This document shows positions 45,111 to 57,503 of a DNA stretch of 64,000 nucleotides, in pieces (positions within the stretch are counted from its first letter, which is position 1; every line of letters begins with the position of its first letter). Position numbers and translations under genes: made by a program. Origin of the DNA: Liolophura sinensis. Lineage: Eukaryota; Mollusca; Polyplacophora; Chitonida; Chitonidae. The stretch is taken from assembly GCF_032854445.1 (NCBI RefSeq), contig NC_088303.1, forward strand, positions 18,917,501 to 18,981,500, read 5' to 3'. The notes under the pieces were generated by a model. That model saw nothing but the letters and a program-made list of their open reading frames with translations, did no database searches and had not been told where the DNA came from.

Positions 45111-46118
45111 ATGGAATCAAATGAGAAATGCCTGCCAGGACGCAGCGGTGAGAATGGGCATGACATGGGAAGGAGCATTGGGCATGTTCTGGTCACGGGA
45201 GGGGGTGGCTACCTGGGCACCACGCTTGTACCCATGCTCCTAGAGCACGGCTACGAGGTCACCATATTCGACGTGTTCTTGTGGGGAGTGACTTACTCCC
45301 TTCCGTACGCCGACCATCCCAAGTTCCATATCGTAAAGGGGGATGTCCGGGACAGAGATCAGCTTGAGATTGCTATGGAAGGAAAAGATGGCGTCGTGCA
45401 CTTGGCGGCAATAGTGGGCTATCCAGCCTGTGACCGCGATAAAGAGTCAGCGTACCAAATCAACGTGATCGGCACGAAAAACGTGACGGAACTGTTAAAG
45501 TCCTCGCAGAAGTTGGTGTACGCGTCGTCTGGATCGTGCTATGGCTCCGTAGAAGGCGTGTGCACGGAAGACACCCCGATTAGCCCGCTGACGCTGTATG
45601 GCAGCACTAAAGCAGAGGGGGAACGGCTGTGTGTTCAGGTGGGTGGTGTGGCTCTGAGACTGGCAACTGTGTTCGGCGTATCCCCTAGGATAAGACTGGA
45701 CCTACTCATCAACGACTTTACTCAGAGAGCACTGTGTGAGGGAAAACTTGAGGTTTATCAAGGCAACTTCCGGCGCACCTTTCTGCACGTGAAGGACGCA
45801 GCGCGTGCGTTCATGTTTGCTCTACTCAATTACAAAGCGATGAAAAGCAAGGCTTACAATGTTGGAGACGAGCGTATGAATATGACGAAATCCGATGTCG
45901 CCATTGCCATTCAGAAGCTGGTAAAAGACTGCACAGTCACTGAGACCGTTGGAGAAGACTTGGACAAGAGAAACTATGAAGTATCGTACAACATGATAAA
46001 GAGCCTGGGGTTTACATCCACCATATCGGTGGAGGAAGGTATTCAACATCTCATTAAAGTCTTGCCGTATATGAACAGTTCGGAAATATCGCGTGCTCGT
46101 AACTTTTGGCAAATGTGA
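45111..46118 (+). CDS. NAD-dependent epimerase/dehydratase (extended SDR), intronless
   Basis: A single 335-residue open frame, with an in-frame TGA at 45078-45080 upstream of the chosen ATG. It has the extended short-chain dehydrogenase plan: Rossmann motif TGGGGYLG at 29-36, acidic Asp54 at the end of the second strand, HLAAIVGYPACD at 97-108 and YASSGSCYG at 137-145. The catalytic YxxxK is Tyr163-Lys167, and FLHVKDAARA follows in the sugar-binding half. Such enzymes epimerise, reduce or dehydrate nucleotide sugars; the substrate cannot be read from sequence. Length matches bacterial homologues (about 300-340). The gene is clearly richer in G+C than its AT-rich surroundings, and the VGYPACD variant is, as I recall, common in bacterial members. 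A transfer from bacteria or an old retrocopy are both possible. No signal peptide or membrane segment, so probably cytosolic. Confidence 0.9.
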   Translation: MESNEKCLPGRSGENGHDMGRSIGHVLVTGGGGYLGTTLVPMLLEHGYEVTIFDVFLWGVTYSLPYADHPKFHIVKGDVRDRDQLEIAMEGKDGVVHLAAIVGYPACDRDKESAYQINVIGTKNVTELLKSSQKLVYASSGSCYGSVEGVCTEDTPISPLTLYGSTKAEGERLCVQVGGVALRLATVFGVSPRIRLDLLINDFTQRALCEGKLEVYQGNFRRTFLHVKDAARAFMFALLNYKAMKSKAYNVGDERMNMTKSDVAIAIQKLVKDCTVTETVGEDLDKRNYEVSYNMIKSLGFTSTISVEEGIQHLIKVLPYMNSSEISRARNFWQM

Positions 46119-47569
46119 AATGTAGGAATGTTTATGCATTCCTGGGACATGTGAGGTAATAATGAGTAATGTGAGTAATAATTTCAAAAGTCGATCCCAC
46201 AAAACCAGTTTTGATAGAAGCAAAGTTTTCTAACTCAGTATAAACGTATGGAATCACACTCTGTATAATCGTCTCCTAGAAGTCGTTGTTATTATTGCTG
46301 TTATTACACATGTAGTACGATGGGTTTCAGTTCTATAATGAGCTGTATCTGCAACTGCCTTATTCGAAGTTTGAGGATAAGCTCAGTATACGAATTACTA
46401 TTATCAGCTATATCCATGATAAATGAGATCTGTGCATGTTTGGCTCTTTAGTGTTTCAATGGGCAAATATAATTTGGAAATTAAAACAAAAAAATATACA
46501 AAACTAATATGAATCAGACAACGATTCATTTGCTTTACTTTATTACCTCCGCCAAAAAAAGTTGTATTTTGACCAGCGTCTGCTTGATGGCTGTCTGTCT
46601 GATGTCTGTCTGTCTGATGTCTATTTGTCTGTTTGATGTCTGTCTGTCTGATGTCTGTCTGTCAGGAACTTTACGGAAACAGCTATGAAGCTATTTGAGC
46701 ATAGGTTAGCCTTTGGCTAAGAGTGATTTGATTACATTTTTGTGGTAATCTGCAGCAGTATTCGGATGAACAGAATTTTAATCGATTCTTTAATGTTAAG
46801 GCTGAGAACAGAAATATAGAATGTTGTTTATTTATCTGTGCAAATCGAGGGTATTTGTACATATTGCTGAAGCAGATTTTTGTACTCCTGTTGTGCCTTT
46901 CAGTTTTGTATTTATTTTGTGGGTTAAGTGACTACCGGTTTAATGTAGTTTTAAAATGCATTAATATGGTTACATGTACTAAGATGTCTATGAGTACATA
47001 TGAAAGGTGTCTGACTGGTGTTATGTTTAAAATGTTGTTCCACTGAAAGCACAAAAGTACACTTAGAGGCACATGATCTTTTTCGTGAAAACTGAACACA
47101 AAATGAGACAAAATCTCTCAGCTTGATTGGCATGGTATACTAACTCGCCTTACCCGGGTTCTCCTTCTGCATGGAATGGACATCTGGAAATCTGGGCATA
47201 CAGACAAAAAACCCTGGAACATAAAACTTACATAAACATAGGCCTTTCAAACGACAAAAAACCCTGGAATATAAAACTTACATAAACATAGGCCTTTCAA
47301 ACGATAAAGAGCAAAGTGAAAGCAGGCACGTATAATAACGGAAATACTAATGTTTGAATGTATTTGCTTTACGTATTATTGCCTATGTATAAAGGCTAGA
47401 ATAGACATAGAGTATCACTCAGCGTGAAGGATGAAGTGTGACATAAATGTAGGCATAACAATAAAGCTTTGAATCCACAAACTCCGACACCCAACAAGGC
47501 ATCCACTTTTTTCTGAATGAAATCCAAATGACAGTGATATTTTATTCATTCACACTGTCTTCAAATACC
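46119..47569. other. Region downstream of the epimerase
   Basis: Contains a (GTCT)-rich simple repeat at about 46580-46663 and a two-copy direct repeat of about 52 bp at 47206-47305 (acaaaaaaccctggaa, ataggcctttcaaacga). No gene is seen. Confidence 0.6.
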
Positions 47570-48003
47570 GGTATGTATGTAAGTATGTATGCTTGAGGTA
47601 AAACGTTTTCCAGTCATATGACGACGAGGGGTCATTAGGTGTGAGTACATCACATGTGTCTTCCTGTGGCAAGGTAAGTACTGCCGCCACTGAAGTATCA
47701 TGCCCAAGACACCAGACATGACACCCCACCCAGTCACATTATCCTGACGCCGGACCAAGTGCTGAGCGCCTGGCGAGGCAGCAGCAAGTACCATTTTTAA
47801 AGTCTTTGGTATGATCCAACCTCAGTATAATGCGACTGGGTGGAGTCTTTTGCATGATACTTAATTAGAGACAGCAATGTGGCTGTATGGATGGACTCAC
47901 CCTGCCAGAAGAAGACACAGTATACGTACACACATCTAAAGACTACTTGTCGTCATGAGACTTAAATTGTTAAGTACGACGAAAAACCCAGAGCATACAT
48001 ACA
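47570..48003. repeat. Two family C repeats head-to-head (foldback)
   Basis: The left half (47570-47822, minus) begins gtatgtatgcttgaggtaaa and contains cagtcatatgacgacgag. The right half (47823-48003, plus) ends gttaagtacgacgaaaaacc followed by gagcatacatacacac. Matching central blocks are gtatcatgcccaagacacc (left) and the complement of gcatgatac (right), with cccacccagtcacattat facing its complement ataatgcgactgggtgg. The result is an imperfect palindrome of about 430 bp. Confidence 0.7.
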
Positions 48004-49536
48004 CACTTGAAGTTATGGAAAAGAACAACACTCCTACATGTGTCCAGTAACGTTAATGTTGTCATGCACGTATCAAACTGGTACTGATGAATCGCATGGG
48101 CTTAGGTGCTTTTCTGGTAGGCATACATTAACTGATCTTTTGTCCCGGTGTCTGTTACCATTTGTTACCTACAGAGCCATGCCCAAATGTAAAAGATCAT
48201 TAAACTGTTCGACTAATGTTGATGAATTGCATTGTCACCGATGTTGATGAATTCTAGTGTCGCTGATGTTGTTGAATTCCAATGTTACTCATGTTGATGA
48301 ATAGTGAAGTTTCGAGTTCGAACTCTTTTTTTCGCTAAAGGTGGGAAAAGTCAAAATATTAGGCAACTATTTCGGGATAACATTTACGATTGAGTGAGTT
48401 TGTGAGTGAGTGAGTGCTCGGGGTTTAACGTCGTACCACATTTACGATAACATGGGCATCTGAGAAAAAAAAATAGAGTAGACAAACGATTGAAGAAAGT
48501 GAAGAGTTTAACTTTAGTGAGCTTTTAAAGGAAAAATGTATCATTTGTGCTTCTGCAACAGGGTAAGACAAGTGTAAGAATTAACCCTCCATGGTTCGAT
48601 GTATTTTTAACTTTTGATAACCTGTTCCTTTATTCATTGTGAACAGACATGTTTTGCCATGGTTGTTTATGTCAGGTGTTGCTCATCTGAGGACGCCATT
48701 TTGAGGACGCCATTGTGTGTCTTTTGGAAGGGCGTGTTCGCTACCGATTTTGTGGAAATGTGTTGATTTAGAAGACGTCATTGCTTTGGTACCCCTGTTC
48801 TACTGTATGCCCGGTGCTGTCCTACGTCATTGCATTGATGGTAGCCCTGTTCTACTGTATACCCCGGTGCTGTCCTATGCCATTGCATTGATGGTAGCCC
48901 TGTTCTGCTTTATGCCCCGGTGCTGTCCTACCGAATTGCATTGATGGTAGCCCTGTTCTACTGTATGCCCCGGTGCTGTCCTACGTCATTGCATTGATGG
49001 TAGCCCTGTTCTACTGTATACCCCGGTGCTCTCCTACGTCATTGCATTGATGGTAGCCCTGTTCTACTGTATGCCCCGGTGCTGTCCTGTTGGTATCGTT
49101 TACACAAGTGACAAAGGTTGCCTCACATTTTTCACGGTTTTCACCGTCAATTACAACAGATTTAGAACTCTACTACTCTATCTACTCTATTCCATGGATA
49201 TGACGCACCACCACGATTTCTATTATCAAACACATCCTAATAGTTGCGTGCTGTTTCAGAGATATATGCTCATTATTCTTTTTAGAGATCGTTATTTGAT
49301 CAATACCCCTCAGTTATTTACTGAATATATTTTCTACTAACAGAGATATGTGATTCATAAAATGAGATTTCCCTCAGGTTCTCACAGTGCTGTTCCGGCG
49401 ATGTACGCATATAAGACAGTCCACGGGAGGCTACTCATTGTGGAAGTGTAATAGCATATAGTGGTTTCAGGTTTACTTCCCCTTATTTTTAAACTTTCTC
49501 TTACTTGTATAACTTATTCTACCGCACCCAAACGGT
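48004..49536. other. Intergenic with 53-bp minisatellite
   Basis: A short family B tail (gtgagtgagtgctcggggtt, about 48397-48440) and the 53-bp array at 48779-49091 are present. The array-derived ORFs (48717-48944 and 49026-49340) are by-products. Nothing else is recognised. Confidence 0.6.
48779..49091. repeat. Minisatellite, six 53-bp units
   Basis: The unit is ggtagccctgttctactgta, then ccccggtgctgtcctacgtc and attgcattgat. Successive gtagccc starts at 48841, 48894 and 48947 fix the 53-bp period. Confidence 0.95.
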
Positions 49537-49549
49537 GCGATTGTTGAGT

Positions 49550-49874
49550 GAGTGAGTGCTTGGAGTTTAACGTCGTACTCAACAATTTTTCAGTCATATG
49601 ACGACGAAGGAATCATTAGGGTGCATGTACGTGTAATGTGCCTCCTTGTTGCAGGACGGATTTCCACCGCTCTTTTATTTAGTGCTGCTTCACTGAGACG
49701 ACTTACCGAAGGCAAGTAAGCCGCCCCACCCGAGCCATTATACTGATACGAGTCAACCAGTCGTTGCACTATCCCCTTCATGCTGAACGCCAAGCGAGGA
49801 AGTTACAACTTCCTCTTTTAAAGTATTAGGTGTGACTCGATCAAGGATTGATCCTGGATCTAGCTGTCCCGAGG
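49550..49874 (-). repeat. Family B SINE with 13-bp TSD
   Basis: Reverse-strand copy running from (AGTG)n and taacgtcgtactcaacaatt through gaacgccaagcgaggaagtt to gaggattgatcctgg-type head sequence, 5'-truncated in the tRNA-like part. GCGATTGTTGAGT is duplicated exactly at 49537-49549 and 49875-49887. Confidence 0.9.
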
Positions 49875-52289
49875 GCGATTGTTGAGTAGACTTGTCTAAT
49901 AAAACTAGGACGTATGCAGTTTAATGCGATTTTAGCATTCGATAAATCTCACAGTCTGAACACGGCTTATGAAATACATCCTGTTTTCAACCACACCATC
50001 TGAAAGCAGTTATTTAACTAAGTCAGTCAGGTTCTCCGTGGTCAGTTTCATTAAGATGACGATAAATCGAAATTGAACGGTGGACCAGGTGAGGGATATT
50101 TATTTCTTGTTTACGTCGTCCTCAAGAATGTTTCATTTATTCGTGAAACTGTCCTTTACTTTAACCACTGCAAAAACGGTATGTTGTAGACTACTTTCCT
50201 AGATTGGATTGTACTCAAATATTTCGTAACTTGTCTAAAATAGAAGTAAGTGTGAAGGTACAATTCTGATATGTTTCTATCTTCATCAGCAGATGGCTTT
50301 CAATGTACAGAAACTCTCCATATCTATTAAATTCCATACATAATTATATACATGTACCATGCTTGGTCTCTTTCTCTTTTTACAAACATCCCACAAGAAA
50401 GGCTTACGTGTGTAAAGCTTCCCAAGGAATCGAAATCCCAGATCCTGACATGTTAAATTGTTTGTGTTATGTCCAGAAAGGATTAGATGCTGCATGGTAA
50501 TAGGGTTAATATGATAAGAACAAAAGAACACATTGGTTTGATCAACTTTTTATAATGTTCCACATTTCTTGCATTTTGACTTCAAGCATATACTAAATCT
50601 GACTGAGTAAGACCTACTTAGATAACAAAAAAGTAAATAAACAAGTGCATTTCTGGCTTCAGTGTACGGTACCTCCAAGTTGTCTATACAGGTACCTTTG
50701 GTAAGTGAGTTGACTAGTGTATACATGTGGGCTGGTCACCCGTATGCACAATCATCACACCTTTAATATTCCGCAGATTTAGACAAATGAAGCGTGGATT
50801 TCCATTAAAGGATCATTTATCACTCATCCTACAGCTGTCTGAATTTAACGGACATTACTGTAGGGCAATGAACTGCCAGTACTGACACTGACCAGGTCCC
50901 TTCTAGAATGCCTCCATCTTTTTGCATTGTCAAATATAACTCTTCTGTAAAGGAAAAAGTGACACACCGCGATCCCCAGTCGAATTCTAACACGAGCAGA
51001 ACTCATGGAAGGTGTCAGGTTTCTAGAAACAAAGTCTAGAAGAAACGAAACAAGTCAAGTTCATTTTGAAAATCATTTTAATCCGCGATAAGAACCTAAG
51101 CACAACATTTGTCAACAACATGGCCGTTTTATTTTGGAGCTAGACTGTTACAATGTCACTAAAACTGTATAGGGTCATATAGCCCTAGTGTGGGGCTTCA
51201 TTTGCGAGGTAACATATATACACAACGTGCGCTCATGACCCTTATGCCAATGATAACGTTTGCACCGGGTATGAAATGACATATTTTACTGTGGCAATGA
51301 ATTTCATTATAGATCCATAAATCACAACGTTGTTAGTATTAAACTTGTAAAAACAGAAACGAAACGAATATATATGCGGTTTGCTTTGATCAATTGATGT
51401 ATGAATCAGAGATCAATACCGGTGATTAAGTACAGACAAACATATATTTACCAAAATGACGGAGTAGTGGTCGACGTTGAAAACCAATAATTTCGATAAG
51501 ATGCTAGAACTGACTTTAAAATGAAATCCAATAAACAGCAACGCAACGACTTTAAAAGGAGAAACCAAAATGCTCAATCCTGAAACCGTACAAATAGTGG
51601 TTAAACATCACCAAAGACAAGCGGAGTAGATATCACTTTTTTGGTTGTATTTGATGCCCACTACATTATAGTGATTTACTGATATGTACACAATAAAACC
51701 AGGAGTACTGTAATGCATGTGAATATTGGGTCGACAGGTTTGTTTGATATGTCTCGCTTGCATGTAAACCTGAATGCTTTGGTTTAACCGACTTCTTGTC
51801 GATCATATCTCTTAGAGTTACCTCCCTTCTTAGTACATCCTGGTAACTTTACACAAAATTACAGATCTAACTCTGAACATTTCAATCCACATTGTCAACC
51901 AGAATTACTATGTACAAACATACTCAAAGAGATGCCTCTATTTTCAAGTGAAAATGAGAGGGTTTATAATTCAAACATGAAATGAATATTAAAAAAGAAT
52001 TGCTTTACACGTAGTTAATGTATGCATTTGTGTAACCGGTAGGGCTATGGACGACACCGTATACCTTTTGTGAACAGTAAGCTAGATTGTCCTCAATATG
52101 TTCTCAGACCTGCATCTTCTCGCACGACAGGTTCATGCAGTTTAGGGAATAAATGTTAAGTATGGAGCAAATAAATGAGAATATTATGCCATATCATGAT
52201 CCTATTCTGGAAATGTAACTAAAAGTTGCAATGTAAGTGAAATACGTTTTGCTGCTTTAAACAAAAAGTGTTGCAGTTATCTGACTACA

Positions 52290-52560
52290 CTGTATATGTA
52301 GCCCTATTTTGTGTATGTCATCAATAGTTGTCACGTCCCTGTAATTGTAGCCCTATTTTGTGTATGTCAGCAATAGTTATGACGTCACTGTAAATGTAGC
52401 CCTAGTTTGTGTGTGTCATCAATAGTTGTCACGTCACTGTAATTGTAGTTCTATTTTGTATATGTCATGATTAATTGCCACGTCACTGTATATGTAGCTC
52501 GATTTTGTATATGTCATCAGTAGTTGCGTTATTACTGTATATGTAGCCTTCTGTTGTAGA
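52290..52560. repeat. Minisatellite, about 49-bp units
   Basis: Five to six units contain gtagccctattttgtgtatg, then tcatcaatagttgtcacgtc and actgta. Starts at 52298 and 52347 give a period near 49 bp. Confidence 0.9.
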
Positions 52561-54559
52561 TTTTGCAGAATAAATCTGCGGTCACAGTAAACATTTTTGT
52601 AAATCTCTCCAGGAGTTGTCATGTTATTGTAGGCCTATATATAAACTCTATGATCCAATAACTGTGATCTAAATTGAGCTTCTGCTCTATACATATAGCT
52701 ACCTATGAAACCACCGTTAATTTACATGTACAGACAATGACAAATAACACGATTCCTACTGAGTTTATATATAATATGCATGTCTAACTGACGACAGAGC
52801 AAGAAATATGTTGCATTGATAGTACTTGGATGTACCTGAGAGCACACAAACAAACACATTCACCACGCATGCCACTCAAAGCACCGTTGCATAAAATAAC
52901 ATATGACATATGCTCACAAACGGTTGCATGATGTTTTCTGTAACATGGTGTAAAATATATCCCCTATACATGTATAAGGACACTGTTTTAAAGGAAAATG
53001 CTGACATGAACAAAATATAATATACGTATACTTTAGATAAAACAACATCTGCGCAATTCAGTATCTCCACATTATTTTACTGTCACGAGAGGAAACTAAT
53101 ATCGTCTTGAATTCCCCTGAATTGTAGGCGTCGTGCAGAAACAAGAATGGTAGCTGCCAGACGTGCTTAGAAAGAGCAAAATATTTTATTATTATTTTTA
53201 TGCACGTTTATCTTAAACAGCTGTAGGGCCTGATAATGATTACTCTTCAGTACATATGCACTATAACTGATTTCAAATCTAGTTTGCTAACAGCCAGTTT
53301 ACTGGTCGGTGGTGTCAAATGATTATTCTGATATTTTTTTTTTAATTTAGTCTTATTTTAATAGTTTCTCTATAAATCACAAGTAACTCTAAAAGTCAAT
53401 ATTTCGTTGTATTTATTTCATGTAGATTCCTTTTAGTTCTATAATAATTTTATCTTGAATGATCTTGGATGATGAAGATGCCTTGTATTAATTGCCTGAC
53501 GATGATACAGCTTCCTAAATATCGTTAATATGGCGGTAAAGTCCACACTTCAGCCGTAAGAAAGTTTGGCAGTAGTTTGCCAAAAGTCAATGGTTTTATT
53601 TTGAACACTCCAATTTTCTCCTCCTACGAATTGATTCCGTCGTACAAGTAAAATATTCTTGAGTATGGCGTTGAACAACAATCAAATAAATATATATTAC
53701 AAGTGAGTGAGTGAAATTATGAATTTGGCGATAAATATTACAAGAAAAGACACAGTTTATAGCTACTTCTACTATACGTGGATGGGCACGATGATTACTG
53801 ACTGATATGAGACTACATCTTAAAGTTTTTGAATTCTGTTTCAACCAGAGATGATATACACAAGGTGTAAGATGATGTGACATTCACCCATGGCACGACT
53901 GTCATGTACTGGGGGAAAAGAGCCCTAAGACATCTACAGGGCAGTGGAAATTTCTAAGAAAAGCATTTGTCAACACAGATGACCTTTTCGTCAATTTTAA
54001 CAGGACGCCCCACACACCGATGATCTACAGCATTTGCAGCGATGCCGTTTGCGGCATTTTATCGTTTATTTTGTTGAGGGACGTGACACAGCTTGCAGGT
54101 GTTAATTTTGCAGCTTGTGTGGTCGATGGAGAAGAATAGCATGTGCTATGGACATTTCTAAACTGGCAATCAAGAAAATTCACCAGACCAATGATAATCA
54201 ATATGGTCGCGAGCTGGCCAAACGGATATCCCACATAATGGTCACAAATCTTCAATCTTCCGGCGACGTTATGACGTCATCATCACTTTCACTAAGGTGA
54301 ACTGAAACGTTTTTAGGAGGTGGCAATACATTCGCCGGTTGGGATTCAATGCCACGGATTCTATAAGGGCAGATGCTCCTGTTTCAAACGTCATCACAAC
54401 ACCATAAGACACTTCTATAATTAAGCTTTAAAATGTGTCAAGCTGTGCCAAGTGATCAGTATTCAGCCACATTCACTCCCGTTTGGTCATATTCACTTCT
54501 TTTCGGACTCGTTTGCTTCTACTCCGCCACGTTCATATCTACTTCGTTATCAGCATACA

Positions 54560-54850
54560 CGACCACTTCTATGACTTATGCTTGTCTCACCATCAGAACA
54601 CACGGCAACTTTTGTGGCTTCTACTTGTCTCACTATCAGCACACACGGCAACTTTTGTGACTTCTGCTTGTTTCACCATCAGCACACACGGCAACTTTTG
54701 TGACCTCTGCTTGTCTCACCATCTGACATCAGCACACACTGCTACTTTTGTGACTTCTACTTATTTCACCATTAGCACACACGGCAACTTTGTGACTTTT
54801 ACTTATTTCACCATTAACACACCCGGGAATTTTTGTGACCTATACTTGTC
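54560..54850. repeat. Minisatellite, about 43-46-bp units
   Basis: About six units contain cagcacacacggcaactttt, gtgacttctgcttgt and ttcaccat. The 127-residue ORF across it is a by-product. Confidence 0.9.
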
Positions 54851-55144
54851 TCATCATCAAAAGTGAATATTCACTTTCAAACAAGAATAGAAAGATTTTT
54901 CTAATAAAAAATGAAAGTGTCCAACTTGGAGACCTTTGCTAAAGAGGAATGTGTTAACAGTACTATATTTTACCCGATTAGTATAATGCCTCCGGTTTCT
55001 TTGGAGACACATGTATTAATTAGAACTGAAAATAGTATTGGTGCTTATTACGTTTGAATGGATCCTAGTAAAATGATATTCCATGAAGCCTTGCGTGGTC
55101 TACATATGATGAGGGGGACGTCAAATATACACAATGCCTGAATT

Positions 55145-55275
55145 ACCAGCACCCAGCATGCGCAGTGAGTGACTGAGCACCACACAACACACACAGTAAG
55201 TGACTGAGCACCACAGAGCGTACACAGTGAGTGACTGACCAGGACACTGCGTGCACAGTGAGTGATTGACCAGGA
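55145..55275. repeat. Tandem repeat, about 30-bp units
   Basis: Four units of cacagtgagtgactgagcac, with variants ending in cacaca or aggacac, lie about 270 bp beyond the SLC6 stop codon. Confidence 0.85.
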
Positions 55276-55458
55276 CACAGCACAGCCCTGTTTTCTGTCA
55301 CGCTGATTTGTGGTGCTGAGTGCTACCTTTCTGGGACTTGTTCATCACCAAACATAGTAGCCGTGCAAAACACGGCTCAAGTATACCTACTCTTTTGCAC
55401 GTCACTGACTGAATCTTACATGTCTCTACACAGAATGTTATACCGTACCATGATTACC

Positions 55459-55464
55459 TTTATT
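55459..55464 (-). promoter_or_regulatory. Candidate polyadenylation signal of the SLC6 gene
   Basis: The minus strand reads AATAAA about 85 nt past the stop codon at 55548-55550, a reasonable position for a short 3' UTR. Confidence 0.5.
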
Positions 55465-55547
55465 GTACAAAGCAGTCGCAAAATTGCACTGAAAGGCCTA
55501 ATAGTTTGCAGGCATCACGTGGCATTGCTTAAAAGTTGGCGACCTTT

Positions 55548-57456
55548 TCAAGGTGCCGGTTTGAAGGTGGGTTCTCTAAAGCCGAAGAAAATTCTCTCGA
55601 ACAAGTTTGTCCGGTGGGGCTGGAGACCCCACTCCTCACGTAGTTCTTCAGCAGGGAAAAACGCTGGCGGCACCTCCCTCCACGGTATCAGGTTTTTCCA
55701 GCGAGCCAGCGCCACCCCCGGGATCCACAGAATCGAGCTGAGAATGAGGATGGCTGCGATCAGTTGACACCACCAGGGCCACGGCTGTAACACGGTCACG
55801 CCCTAAAGCAGACAAAATACCATAGCTGACAAAATTGCAATATTTAAATAACTAGCAGTGAAACAAGGCAGACGGGAAAAACGTGACACAGCCCGAACAA
55901 AGGCGATGACGTCTTGTGCTGATGTCCCTCATTGGACAGACAAACAAACAGACCAACTTATAGACAATCTCGTGGCAAACTGAAAGCCTCTACATGTGTC
56001 CCTGGAGAGGTTCAATTTGACAACCTAGGCAGTCTGATTATGAAGTACTTCGCGCAAAAAAATTAAAACTTCTTCCATATAGTCCCTGATTATACAGGGA
56101 CAACAGGGACTTTCATTTCTAATATAAATCATCTGTGAGTGCTGTTTTCATTTAAGCCACTGAGACGAAACATTGAGTTATGGCACCAGATGGCCATTCG
56201 AGCAAATATAATCTTGTACATGTAGTAAGTACATGTTTTAGTAGCAGGTACATGTTCTAGTAGCAGGTACATGTTCTAATAGCAGGTACATGTTCTTGTA
56301 GCAGTTACATGTCCTTGTAGCAAGTACATGTTCTAATAGCAGGCTTATGTTCTTGTAACAGGCACATGTTCTTGTTGCAGGTACATGTTTTTGTAGCAGG
56401 TACATGTTTTTGTAGCAGACACTTGCCACGTACATTCCAGATGAATACTAACACATATGTTAAATGGATAGGGCCATATACAAGACGCCATAATTGAATA
56501 CACTTTTTTTAATCACTTAATTGGTATTTTACGCCGTCGAATATCGGCCAACATCATGGCCAGCATTATGGTGGGATGAAACACATGACCATCCGCAGGT
56601 TACTGCAAATCTTCCGACGAACGAGACTTGGATCTTAAGAAGAGTCGATGAGCTGACAACATGGGATCTGGATTCTTGACAGTGAGATGCCAGACAGGTC
56701 GGCAGGAGCTAGCTGTCTATATCTAAAAGCTTTATTTCGCCAGTGAACGGTTGATTTGTTCTCAGAAACTCGACAGCTCTTTGCAGCCAGTCTCGAGGTG
56801 GGTGCCGTCATCGTTATGCCCTTTGGAAAGGTGCTGTTTCATGTAAAGCCCAGCCACTCGCTTTCACTCTCTCGTCAAATCGATCCTCAGCTAACACATC
56901 ACCTCGCACGGATTTTTTTTCACGCTGATTTAAAGCGTGGGAATTAAGAATGCTATTTCAGACAGGAAACAGGTGACAAAAGTGCAGACGGAAATTTTGA
57001 GACTTGGAATAACGTCAGAAAGTCTACTAATATCCTCTAGTTAAAAAGCCAAGGTAGCGATGTAATTCTAGATGTAGATATTGATTCATGCGCTCGAGTT
57101 TCAAATAAAAATCTGACCGCTGTGAATGGTCGTCTACACTTTCTCTGACTGATTAAACGCCCTGTTCTCATCAAATACCACATTTATCTAGGCACATGAG
57201 GGATACCTAGACATTTTCACTTGCGGGATACTTAGACATTTTCACTTGCGGGATACCTAGGCATTTTGACTTGCGGGCTACCTATATATTTTGACATGCG
57301 GGATACCTAGACTTTTTTACTTGCGGGATATACCTAGACATTTCAACTTGCGAGATATCTAGACATTTTGACTTTCACATCATCGTTACTGATGTTTAAT
57401 ATAAATCTGCCGGTCAAAGGGCAAAGTTTGTCAACTTTCCTTTTTACAGCTAATGT

Positions 57457-57503
<47 letters not shown>

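Larger units (their letters stand above)
49888..55380. other. Intergenic, gene-poor, with several minisatellites
   Basis: No gene is recognised over about 5.5 kb. It includes family A fragments at 50095-50150 (minus) and 53615-53697 (plus), and the tandem arrays listed separately. The small frames at 50286-50531 and 54115-54300 lack any recognised similarity. Confidence 0.5.

Noticed and set aside
45822-46223. 133-residue minus-strand ORF
   Set aside because: Antisense of the 3' part of the epimerase with no recognised similarity.
48717-49340. ORFs with LFYCMPRCCP-type repeats
   Set aside because: Derived from the 53-bp minisatellite.
55363-55767. 134-residue plus-strand ORF
   Set aside because: Antisense of the SLC6 last exon; the minus-strand reading matches the transporter family.
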